Origin: Psychrobacter urativorans
Lineage (GTDB): Bacteria; Pseudomonadota; Gammaproteobacteria; Pseudomonadales; Moraxellaceae
Assembly: GCF_001298525.1 (NCBI RefSeq)
Contig: NZ_CP012678.1
Span: 1,426,001 to 1,490,000, forward strand
Reading direction: 5' to 3'
Length of the DNA: 64,000 nt
Under the pieces are notes generated by a model that did no database searches, was not told the origin of the DNA, and saw nothing but the letters and a program-made list of their open reading frames with translations. Shown piece after piece: positions 48,694 through 56,860 of this stretch. The position numbers were made by a program, and so were the translations under genes. Position 1 is the stretch's first letter; each line of letters opens with the position of its first letter.

Positions 48694-49356
48694 TTATCTA
48701 AGAACCTGCCCTGTTAACGCATCATTGATTTGGCTAGGCATCTGATAACCTAAGGTTTCACCTTGTAAATAGCCTACTTGCGCACCGTCATTATTCTCTA
48801 CAAAATAAGCCTGAGCTTGCGCTAAAGACAACGCAGGCGCTTGACCAGATGGGTTACAACTGGTGGAGACAATAAAGCCGTAAGGATTATGAGCAGAAAC
48901 CAAGTTTGCACACAGCTGCTTAATAACAGGATGTGCAATCACACGCACCGCGACGCTATCATGTGCGCCTGTTATCCAAGAAGGAATCGGAACGGTAAGT
49001 GGATGAGAGGAATTTTGAGGCAAAGGCAATAGCCACGTATGAGCTTGTTTAGCCGTTGTATGAGAGGACATATCCCAACTATCAATGACGGCTTGGCGCT
49101 GTGTAGGACGTAAATTATTGAGCAGTGGTTCAATACGTTCAACACAATCGGTCACTACAATCATGCCTTTGTCTATTGGACGCTGCTTGATTGCTAGTAA
49201 CAGCTGTACTGCCGCCTCATTAAAAGGGTCACAACCAATACCCCAAACGCTCTCGGTAGGATAAGCAAGCAGTCGCCCTGACTTTAACCATTCTGCGGCT
49301 TGTATGACGGAATCAGTCGTTAAAGATAGTGTTTGAGACATTATTGGTGATTTCAT
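48694..49356 (-). CDS. tsaC: Threonylcarbamoyl-AMP synthase
   Basis: Sua5/YciO/YrdC-domain enzyme of 220 residues that makes threonylcarbamoyl-AMP for t6A37 of ANN-decoding tRNAs. The active-site cleft residues appear in LAYPTESVWGIGCDP, KQRPIDKGMIVV, VAVRVIAHP and STSCNPSG. It is the short TsaC form with no C-terminal Sua5 domain. It is next to dprA in the same orientation, as in Pseudomonas near the origin. Two in-frame ATGs (49356, 49341) lack a good ribosome site. Confidence 0.93.
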   Translation of the reverse strand: MKSPIMSQTLSLTTDSVIQAAEWLKSGRLLAYPTESVWGIGCDPFNEAAVQLLLAIKQRPIDKGMIVVTDCVERIEPLLNNLRPTQRQAVIDSWDMSSHTTAKQAHTWLLPLPQNSSHPLTVPIPSWITGAHDSVAVRVIAHPVIKQLCANLVSAHNPYGFIVSTSCNPSGQAPALSLAQAQAYFVENNDGAQVGYLQGETLGYQMPSQINDALTGQVLR

Positions 49357-49456
49357 AAAACAATGGATTCAATTTAAGTAAGGACACAATAATACAGTAT
49401 AAAACCTTCCCTAAATTTTTAGAAGTCTTGAGAATAACCGTTAAGGGATAATCGCT

Positions 49457-50719
49457 TTACAGACGCAAATAACGCCCACCTTGTACACCAATCACGCCCA
49501 ATAATTCAAGCTCCATCAGTTGCCCAATCAATTCTGGGGGTGCAAGTCCGGTTGCTACCAGTAATGCATCTAAATCCTGACCATGCCAATCCAGCTGCTC
49601 ATAAACAGCGGTTAGATGGCTAGAAATCGGTAAATGAACAGCCACACTTTGCGGCTGAATATTGATAGGGGTGTCAATATTTGACGTTGTTAACGTCGCT
49701 GCTGATTGCTGCGCGTTGTCAACTTTGTATGTACTGCTTTGAGTATTGATAGGATGCGGGGTCAGTTGTAGATGAACATCCGCCAGTACTTGCTCAGGAT
49801 GATAAATTAACGTTGCACCCTCACGTATCAAGTGATGACAGCCTTCCGCATTACTATTGTCAATATGGCTTGGAATAGCAAAGACTTGCTTGCCTTGTTC
49901 AGAGGTCAATCTGGCGGTAATCAATGAGCCGCTTTTGAGTGCCGCTTCAGTGTCTATCGTTGCCAAGCTCAATCCGGCAACCAAGCGATTGCGGCGTGGA
50001 AAGGTATGCTTATGCGGCTGAGTGTGCGGCAATAGCTCACTGATGAGACAGCCGCCTTGCTCAATAATTTGCGTAAATAGCTGGTCATGATGATTGGGAT
50101 AGCAGACATCAATGCCCGTCCCCATAACGCCAATGGTACGCCCTTGAAACTCGGAATCAGCTTGCGCCAACGCCCCAAGATGCGCCCGTTTATCCACGCC
50201 CATCGCCAGTCCACTGGTGATGACATAACCCACCTGCGCCAGATATTGCGCCATATCAAAAGTAATTTTTTGCGCATGAGCAGTAGGCTTACGGCTACCA
50301 ACAATGGCAATTTGCGCTTGCTGTAGCCGCTCGATATTACCACGGCAAAATAAGAGCGGCGGCGGGTCAAATATTTGTAATAACTGTGTCGGAAATTCAG
50401 ATTGTTCAGCAAATAATAACTGATACTTTCCAGTGCTTAATGCTTGCTCAATGTTATCAATACTTTCAAGGGTTTGCTGTGATTGTTCGTGGCGCTTTAG
50501 ATGACTGTGATGGATACCTAACTGCTGCCAAGCGCCACTTTTAGCAATCCACGCTTGCTGAGCGCTACCAAAAGCGGTGACCAGTTTGTCATAAGCAGAT
50601 AATGACGCATTCACCTCATACCACAGCGCCAATACTGCGCGCTGATCATTTGATAAAATCGGTGAGATGGCTGTCATCGTCTTCTGCTCATAGTTTTGTT
50701 CTCTTAGCCTTCTACTCAT
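49457..50719 (-). CDS. dprA: DNA-processing protein DprA
   Basis: Binds incoming single-stranded DNA during natural transformation and loads RecA. The protein is 420 residues. The Rossmann-like core has AIVGSRKPTAHAQ, TSGLAMGVDKRAHLGAL, GTGIDVCYPNHHDQL, FPRRNRLVAGLS and SGSLITARL. A winged-helix (DML1-like) domain ends the protein (YEQLDWHGQDLDALLVATGLAP). An extra linker of about 70 Gln/Ser/Thr-rich residues sits between them. The start may be 50719 or ATG 50677. It is co-oriented with the LysM gene upstream and tsaC downstream. Confidence 0.93.
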   Translation of the reverse strand: MSRRLREQNYEQKTMTAISPILSNDQRAVLALWYEVNASLSAYDKLVTAFGSAQQAWIAKSGAWQQLGIHHSHLKRHEQSQQTLESIDNIEQALSTGKYQLLFAEQSEFPTQLLQIFDPPPLLFCRGNIERLQQAQIAIVGSRKPTAHAQKITFDMAQYLAQVGYVITSGLAMGVDKRAHLGALAQADSEFQGRTIGVMGTGIDVCYPNHHDQLFTQIIEQGGCLISELLPHTQPHKHTFPRRNRLVAGLSLATIDTEAALKSGSLITARLTSEQGKQVFAIPSHIDNSNAEGCHHLIREGATLIYHPEQVLADVHLQLTPHPINTQSSTYKVDNAQQSAATLTTSNIDTPINIQPQSVAVHLPISSHLTAVYEQLDWHGQDLDALLVATGLAPPELIGQLMELELLGVIGVQGGRYLRL

Positions 50720-50768
50720 AGACAGTATTTGCCTTGTTAGGCTTCATACTTTTTTATAGGACAGTTGC

Positions 50769-51878
50769 TTATAAATCACGTGGCGGCAGCAGTTGATCGC
50801 CCACATTAAGCGGTAGCTCTGAGCTTAGGACATAAGCATAGCTGATATTATCAAAGGTGTTAAAGACCATCACCATGCCTGCAGGCTCACTTGGCAAGCG
50901 TACAGGTGTGTCGTTGTCAATCACGTCACTGACCAACGGACCTTTGCGATACACCGTCAACACATCGCCCGGCTTTGCCCCATGACTACGACCTAAATTC
51001 ACAGCGACCACACTACCACGCGCAGCAGAGCTGATAGAATCCAGTACCCGTATAATGGTGCCGCCACGACTGACGGTCGCAGGGGTCGGATAAAAGACCG
51101 GTGGAATCGAGTTATCTAGCTCGACAAAGACGCGATCTCCTTCACGAACTTCTTTGCCATAACTGTCGGTCAGCTGCAAGCTGGTGACGCCATTACTTTC
51201 TACCGCTGTCGCCAGACCAGTCGCCACTTGCGTGACCTCTAAACCAATGACCTGCTGGGTTTTGGGGTCGACATATAATTCGCCTTTACGGTAGATGCCA
51301 TAACGCTGACCGACGATCAGCGGAACGCCTTTAGCATAAACCTTATCGCCACTGGCGGTAATTAAGTTACGGTTTTTCGAGGCTAAAATGTATGGGGTAG
51401 TATTAAAGTCTTTTGGATTAACAATGATAGTCTTATCTAACCAATGCTGAATCGCTGACCACGGAATCGCAGGGATACTATTGGCTGTCGATGTGATCGC
51501 AACGGCACCAGCAACCACATTACTGGTCAATTGCTTTTCGACACCCGCGCAGCCTTCACCAGTATCCACACCGATGAGCGTTTTGCCTTTAATCACACAT
51601 AAAATAAGAATGTCGTTAGGATAAATGAGATTGGGGTTTTTAATTTGCTTGTTGGTCGCCCAAATCTCTTTCCAGCGCCACGGACTATCTAAATAGCGAC
51701 CTGAGATATCCCATAAGGTATCGCCCTTTTTCACAATATAGCGATTGGGGGCATCTGCCTTAATGGTTGGTGCAGGATTATTAGCATGTGCAGTCGCCAT
51801 CATCAGCGTACTACTAAAGGCGGTGATTAACAGCGCTTTCGCCATCACGTTTAGGCTTGTTTTCATTTTTATATCCAT
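50769..51878 (-). CDS. LysM-domain protein, TsaP-like
   Basis: Product of 369 residues. Signal peptide (about 1-33, ending AHA), one LysM domain (about 45-95, YIVKKGDTLWDISGRYLDSPWRWKEIWATN) for peptidoglycan binding, and a C-terminal beta-rich domain of the TsaP type (VAVNLGRSHGAKPGDVLTVYRKG). In Pseudomonas and Neisseria the gene in this position next to dprA encodes TsaP, which anchors the type IV pilus secretin to peptidoglycan. The context supports that role, and natural transformation by DprA would use the same pilus. The start may be 51878 or ATG 51866. Neither has a clear ribosome site. Confidence 0.85.
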   Translation of the reverse strand: MDIKMKTSLNVMAKALLITAFSSTLMMATAHANNPAPTIKADAPNRYIVKKGDTLWDISGRYLDSPWRWKEIWATNKQIKNPNLIYPNDILILCVIKGKTLIGVDTGEGCAGVEKQLTSNVVAGAVAITSTANSIPAIPWSAIQHWLDKTIIVNPKDFNTTPYILASKNRNLITASGDKVYAKGVPLIVGQRYGIYRKGELYVDPKTQQVIGLEVTQVATGLATAVESNGVTSLQLTDSYGKEVREGDRVFVELDNSIPPVFYPTPATVSRGGTIIRVLDSISSAARGSVVAVNLGRSHGAKPGDVLTVYRKGPLVSDVIDNDTPVRLPSEPAGMVMVFNTFDNISYAYVLSSELPLNVGDQLLPPRDL

Positions 51879-52123
51879 AATGAGTAAGGGTTAGCGCTGG
51901 CGTTGTGGTAATGAGTTATTTATAAAGAATATTGTTATAAACGCATACCGATAACGATATCTGAAGCAGTGCTGCCAGCTGATACTTTTTGAATGTACAA
52001 ATAGATAAGCAATAGTACAATATTAAACACTATTTTACAAAAGCGTAACCTTTATGCTAGCAATATTTGCTGCTGAACCTTATTTATTTTATTAAAAATC
52101 TCACAACTTAATGGTTATACAAT

Positions 52124-52161
52124 AATAAGGGCTTTGTTTCACGTGAAACAAAGCCCTTATT
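52124..52161. terminator. 38-bp perfect palindrome enclosing parS, possible terminator of thrC
   Basis: A perfect inverted repeat centred between 52142 and 52143: AATAAGGGCTT arms flank the parS core. As RNA it folds into a long hairpin. A T run follows on the plus strand, and the minus-strand exit is TTATTATTG, a weaker tract, so termination of thrC is plausible but not certain. Confidence 0.6.
52135..52150. promoter_or_regulatory. parS site, perfect (16/16)
   Basis: TGTTTCACGTGAAACA is identical to the conserved bacterial ParB-binding site. It is intergenic, 32 bases from the thrC stop. Confidence 0.9.
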
Positions 52162-52181
52162 TTTACATCAACAGGATATCT

Positions 52182-53603
52182 CTAAGCTGGGTTTGCATTA
52201 ACATACTGACGAATTTGCGCCGCCACCAATTCGGCATCATTATCCAAGATGACCACGTGCTGTGGTAAATCTTCTAAACCTTCAGTGTGTGCAGGACGCG
52301 CAATATCGACTTGTCCAATCGCTTCCACAATAGTATCCGCAAATTTCACAGGCAGTGCCGTTTCTGCGCAAATGATGACTTCACCGTCTTGCTGCAATTC
52401 TTTAGCGACTTTAATACCATCAGCCGTATGCGGATCGACCAATTCACCATGCTGCTCATACAATGCTTTAATGGTCTGTAAGCGGTCGCTATGCGTAGAT
52501 TTACCGGCTGCAAAACCATAACGAGTCTGTACCGCTTGCATTAAATCGGCTAAATCAAAACCTTGACCCGATTTTACCCCTTCAAATAGTTCATGAACGC
52601 GGGCGCTGTCTTTATCGAGCAGCAAATACACAAAACGCTCAAAGTTAGAGGCTTTGGAGATATCCATAGATGGGCTAGAGGTAATATAAGTTTTGGCAGT
52701 CGGACGCGGCTGATACGCGCCTTTATTAAAGAAGTCATTGAGCACGTCATTTTCATTGGTCGCAACGATTAAACGCCCAATTGGCAAACCCATTTCACGG
52801 GCAATGTGACCGGCGCAGATGTTACCGAAGTTCCCTGACGGAATGCTAAAGCTGACTTGCTCGTCATTGCTAGTGGTGACGGCAAAATAGGCTTTAAAGT
52901 AATAGACAATTTGCGCGAGGATACGCCCCCAATTGATAGAATTCACCGTGCCTAAATCATAAGCCGCTTTAAATTCGGCATCTTGTTGCAAGGCTTTAAC
53001 GATATCTTGGCAATCATCAAACATACCGTCAATGGCGATATTATGAATATTGGCATCGGTCAAACTGTACATTTGCGCGCGCTGAAATTCGCTCATTTTG
53101 CCATGTGGTGACAACATAAAGACTTCAATATTGTCCTTACCGCGCAATGCGTATTCAGCCGCACTGCCCGTATCGCCACTGGTGGCGCCAATGATGGTAA
53201 TACGCGCGTCTTTTTTCTTCAGCACATATTCAAAGGCATTACCCAAAAATTGCATCGCCACATCTTTAAACGCTAAAGTTGGACCATTGGATAAGCCTAA
53301 AATATAGAGGTTATCTTCCAGTTTACGTACCGGAACAATATCAGCACTACCAAATACGTCGGTGGTATAAGTGCGCTCAATAATATCTTGTAGGTCAGCC
53401 GCTGGGATATCGGTAGCAAAACGTTGCATAATCGCCATCGCTAGCTTCGGATAACTTAGCGTGCGCCATTCGTCAAGGGTTGCACTGTCAATTTGCGGAT
53501 AATGCTCAGGCAGCATCAAGCCACCATCAGGCGCAAGCCCCATTAACAACACATCGCTGAAGTCCATTGGCGCCGTTTGACCACGGGTACTGATATATTT
53601 CAT
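52182..53603 (-). CDS. thrC: Threonine synthase
   Basis: PLP enzyme that converts O-phosphohomoserine to threonine, 473 residues. The start MKYISTRGQTAPMDFSDVLLMGLAPDGGLMLPE is typical. The PLP lysine is in NGPTLAFKDVAMQFLG. The phosphate-binding GATSGDTGSAAEYALRG and SINWGRILAQIVYYFKAYF complete the type II ThrC pattern. AGGGAAA lies before ATG 53603. It sits between the LysM gene and rsmB, a place where Pseudomonas has no thrC, so the gene has been inserted into the fmt/rsmB-dprA neighbourhood in this lineage. Confidence 0.95.
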   Translation of the reverse strand: MKYISTRGQTAPMDFSDVLLMGLAPDGGLMLPEHYPQIDSATLDEWRTLSYPKLAMAIMQRFATDIPAADLQDIIERTYTTDVFGSADIVPVRKLEDNLYILGLSNGPTLAFKDVAMQFLGNAFEYVLKKKDARITIIGATSGDTGSAAEYALRGKDNIEVFMLSPHGKMSEFQRAQMYSLTDANIHNIAIDGMFDDCQDIVKALQQDAEFKAAYDLGTVNSINWGRILAQIVYYFKAYFAVTTSNDEQVSFSIPSGNFGNICAGHIAREMGLPIGRLIVATNENDVLNDFFNKGAYQPRPTAKTYITSSPSMDISKASNFERFVYLLLDKDSARVHELFEGVKSGQGFDLADLMQAVQTRYGFAAGKSTHSDRLQTIKALYEQHGELVDPHTADGIKVAKELQQDGEVIICAETALPVKFADTIVEAIGQVDIARPAHTEGLEDLPQHVVILDNDAELVAAQIRQYVNANPA

Positions 53604-53666
53604 AGCGTTTCCCTACCTACAATGATTTTATTTTAATGGTTAACTGTGCTTATTAAAGAATATTGA

Positions 53667-55247
53667 TTAAACGGTTTTTTTTAGCAGCGCATAATAAAAA
53701 CCGTCACCGCTCGCGCTATCTATTGGCAAACATTGGCGACCAACGTCTTGAGCGATACCCCAATTACAGGCTTCAGTAAATTCAATCGCCGTAGCATTGG
53801 TATGATGACGTAAAAAGTCCTGCATCTGCTCGACGTTTTCTTGCTTTAATATCGAACAAGTGACGTACAACAAATAGCCGTCAACTTTTAGTTGTGCCCA
53901 CAGGTTATCTAGAATTTCTGCTTGTAATGACACGGTTTGTTCCACGTCTTCTTCGGCACGTAACAGACTGATATCTGGATGGCGACGAATTACACCAGTG
54001 GCGGTACAAGGCGAATCCAATAATATCGCGTCAAATACAGGCGCGTTTTTATCGGCTTGTTGCGGTTTAGATTCACCAATACCTTGCCATCTTGTCGCAT
54101 CGGCACAGACGATATTAAGATTAATATGCTCAGACTGTGCTAAATGTAGACGCTCTAAATTCTCATGAATGCGCGTAATACGCGGCGCTTCATTGTCAAT
54201 AGCAGTGAGCTTAACCGTGCGACTGCTAGTCGAATCGCTAGTCTCGTCAGTATCTTGTTGTTTCACATGAAACAATGGCGATTGCTTATCGGTATTTAAC
54301 AGCTCTAACCAATGCGCAAGCTTGCCACCCGGTGCCGCACACGCATCTAAAATGTGCAGCTCATTGGTGTTCTCTGCATCATTTTTAAGCGCATCAGCAT
54401 TTACTTTATTAATAAGTGCTTGGTGAATCAAGGGCGCGGCAAGTTGGGCGTGCATATCTTGCACACTGGCAGCGCCTTCTGCGAATGACGGCAAACCAGC
54501 AACGGCGGTGCTTTGCTCTAAACGTAACGCTTGAGTGTGTACGCTCGTAGCGGCATTATCAGTTGCATTTGGCAGTTGTAACGCACTGACTAACTCGACC
54601 ATATCAGCACTAACATCTGCTTCAACTAAGGATTGTTGATAAGCATCGATGGTATTAATCGTGGTGTTGGCGCGTAAAAACATCGGCGCAGGCTGACGCA
54701 GCCCTTGAGTCAAGGCTGCATATTCTTCGCTCCAATCTTGCTTTAGCTGATAAGCAAGCCAGTTTGGTAAGCTGTGATTTTTATCACATTTTTTACGGTA
54801 TTTATGGGTATTTTTAACCACTTTACGTAAAATCGCATTTACTAAACCTGAGGCATGCGCAAATTCGATTTCTTTTACCGCTTCAACCGTTTCATGAATC
54901 GCGGCATGGTCAGCAACTTGTAAATATAACAGCTGCGTTAGCCCCACTTGAATGGTAGTACGGACTTCGATCTCATCGATATTATTAACCGCTAACGTAT
55001 TAAGTAGACGTTCAAGTGCAAACCACTGACGCAAAGTCGTCAATAATAGCGCATGTGCAAAGCCTTTATCGCCTTCATGCAAACTGTTTAATAATGGGTC
55101 AAGGACGCTAGACAGCGATTGTCCATTTTGGATAGCAAGCAAGGTACGAATGACGCGCGCTCGTACGCTACCGACCATTTTAAGGTTGCTTGATGGCTTG
55201 TTTTTGTTATTTCTAGTGGTGTTAGACGCGCTTGCGTGGTGTCTCAT
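53667..55247 (-). CDS. rsmB: 16S rRNA m5C967 methyltransferase
   Basis: SAM-dependent methyltransferase of 526 residues (E. coli RsmB 429). N-terminal NusB-like domain (about 30-165, with VRARVIRTLLAI), then a Rossmann domain with LDACAAPGGKLAHWLEL, LLDSPCTATGVIRRHPDI and the second catalytic-type Cys in YVTCSILKQENVEQ. Extra length comes from a basic head and an insertion after the SAM motif (around LFHVKQQDTDETSDS) that carries a parS-like sequence. The frame opens at a TTG (55271). ATG 55247 with AGGA upstream is preferred. It is co-oriented behind fmt. Confidence 0.92.
   Translation of the reverse strand: MRHHASASNTTRNNKNKPSSNLKMVGSVRARVIRTLLAIQNGQSLSSVLDPLLNSLHEGDKGFAHALLLTTLRQWFALERLLNTLAVNNIDEIEVRTTIQVGLTQLLYLQVADHAAIHETVEAVKEIEFAHASGLVNAILRKVVKNTHKYRKKCDKNHSLPNWLAYQLKQDWSEEYAALTQGLRQPAPMFLRANTTINTIDAYQQSLVEADVSADMVELVSALQLPNATDNAATSVHTQALRLEQSTAVAGLPSFAEGAASVQDMHAQLAAPLIHQALINKVNADALKNDAENTNELHILDACAAPGGKLAHWLELLNTDKQSPLFHVKQQDTDETSDSTSSRTVKLTAIDNEAPRITRIHENLERLHLAQSEHINLNIVCADATRWQGIGESKPQQADKNAPVFDAILLDSPCTATGVIRRHPDISLLRAEEDVEQTVSLQAEILDNLWAQLKVDGYLLYVTCSILKQENVEQMQDFLRHHTNATAIEFTEACNWGIAQDVGRQCLPIDSASGDGFYYALLKKTV
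54259..54274. promoter_or_regulatory. parS-like site 2 (15/16), inside rsmB
   Basis: TGTTTCACATGAAACA differs at one base of the consensus. It codes for FHVKQ within a non-conserved insertion of RsmB, where protein function imposes little constraint. Confidence 0.7.
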
Positions 55248-55345
55248 ATTACGTAAATTCCTGTGCGCCAAATGACAGCGTCTGCGTTGGGCTTATTGGT
55301 TTAAATATTAGTTTGAAGCTTTTGTTTAAATGTTTGTTTGAATCA

Positions 55346-56425
55346 TTAAGTAATATCAGCTGTGAATTGGTCTCCATCATTCAGCTGATTACCGTGACAG
55401 ATTTGCTCAGCGCTTACGGGTTTGCTACCAGCAAATTGTAGAGTGGTTATCGCTAAGGTACTGGCTTGTAAGTCATTATGACCAACTTTATTATCAACGC
55501 CACAAGCCACTAAAATCGCTTTACGCCCGACACTGATAACGGTGCCCGCAGGCTTATCGGTTCGCTGCGTGTCATTGACAGGCAAACTGGCTAAAATCTT
55601 AACGCGTTGACCATCTAAAAAAGTATACGCGCCCGGCCACGGCGTTAAGCCGCGAATTTGGCGCTCGATATGAGCCGCAGATTGTGCCCAATCAATTTCA
55701 CCTTCTGTTTTAATCAGCTTTTCGGCATAATTAGCGGCATTGTCATCTTGCGCAGTGGCTTGTGCTTGATAGTAGGGTAATTCTTGTAGCACCGTGCTAA
55801 TAGCCGTCGCGCCCAATGCTGCTAGCTTATCATGTAGGCTTGCCGCGCTGTCATCTGACTCAATAGCACAGCTCACTTTATAGAGCATATCACCGGTATC
55901 TAGACCTTTATCCATTTGCATAATGGTAATGCCGGTCTCCGCATCGCCGGCTAATAGCGCCCGATGAATAGGCGCTGCACCACGCCAGCGCGGCAATAAT
56001 GAACCATGAATATTAAGGCAACCATAAGTCGGTATCGTTAACACACCAAGGGGTAAAATAAGCCCATAAGCAGCAACGACCATCACATCAGGCTGATAAT
56101 TTTGTAAAATCTCTCTAGCCGCAACCCCTTCTTCACTTGATTTTTTAAAGGTCGCGGGTTGCTCAACGGGAATGTCATGTGCCAATGCCCCTTGCTTAAC
56201 CGCCGATGCGGCTAGCTTTTGCCCACGTCCTGCTTTGCGATCCGGCTGGCTGTAGACCGCAACAATATCGATATTAAGCGCGTCTTGCTGACTGATGAGA
56301 GCCTCAAGACTAATAGCAGCAAACTCAGGCGTGCCTGCAAATACCACGCGTAATGGACGCAAGACACTTATAGCAGACGAATTAGTGGGTAAGCTATCGG
56401 TTGATATCGTTAAATCAGAAGTCAT
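55346..56425 (-). CDS. fmt: Methionyl-tRNA formyltransferase
   Basis: Formylates initiator Met-tRNA, 359 residues (E. coli 315). VVFAGTPEFAAISLEAL opens the N10-formyl-THF domain. The catalytic segment NIHGSLLPRWRGAAPIHRALLAGD (Asn, His) and MDKGLDTGDML (Asp) are present, and a C-terminal OB domain follows (RGLTPWPGAYTFL). About 23 extra residues precede the domain, and the true start may be internal. def, its usual operon partner, is not next to it. The order is fmt-rsmB as in most gammaproteobacteria. Confidence 0.95.
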   Translation of the reverse strand: MTSDLTISTDSLPTNSSAISVLRPLRVVFAGTPEFAAISLEALISQQDALNIDIVAVYSQPDRKAGRGQKLAASAVKQGALAHDIPVEQPATFKKSSEEGVAAREILQNYQPDVMVVAAYGLILPLGVLTIPTYGCLNIHGSLLPRWRGAAPIHRALLAGDAETGITIMQMDKGLDTGDMLYKVSCAIESDDSAASLHDKLAALGATAISTVLQELPYYQAQATAQDDNAANYAEKLIKTEGEIDWAQSAAHIERQIRGLTPWPGAYTFLDGQRVKILASLPVNDTQRTDKPAGTVISVGRKAILVACGVDNKVGHNDLQASTLAITTLQFAGSKPVSAEQICHGNQLNDGDQFTADIT

Positions 56426-56860
56426 TGGGGTTATAGCACCATAATAGGTAGTGTTGATAAATTTTTAATATATGAAGGGTTAGCAAGCAACACATTATAG
56501 GTAAATTTATGCGCTTATGCCATGTCAGCAATATAGCATAATAAGTAACGCTAATAATGCCTAGCTTTACGCGAATATATTATTTAGACTCACTATCCCT
56601 ATTTAGACTCATTATTAATAATCGTTATCAAAGATAAGTTCTAACGTTAAGTGTAAACTACATTTTAGCTGATATTCCCAGCCGCAAACCGTGTTACCTT
56701 CACAGCTTAGTCATGTTATTCATAAGTTACCTGCAAACGATGCTTAGCTATATTGTTAATATCGTAGTCAATGCTTGTCATAATTAATAGTTGTCATAAT
56801 TAATGCTGGTCATCAATAATTGTAGTCAATAGATGGTGTATAGATACAGGATCGTGGTCG
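56426..56860. other. Divergent gap fmt / hybrid kinase
   Basis: 435 AT-rich bases with two repeat sets: TATTTAGACTCA at 56581-56592 and 56600-56611, and a three-copy 16-base tandem repeat (56775-56822). No gene seen. AGGA about nine bases before 56861 is the ribosome site of the kinase. Confidence 0.55.
56775..56822. repeat. Three-copy 16-bp tandem repeat upstream of the hybrid kinase
   Basis: TTGTCATAATTAATAG, TTGTCATAATTAATGC and a diverged TGGTCATCAATAATTG, end to end, 39 bases before the kinase start. The position would suit binding sites for a regulator or simple slippage. Confidence 0.75.

Larger units (their letters stand above)
51879..52181. other. Gap between the LysM gene and thrC
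   Basis: 303 AT-rich bases. The left two thirds must hold the promoter of the LysM/dprA unit, with no clear motif. The right end carries the 38-base palindrome with the perfect parS sequence. Confidence 0.5.
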
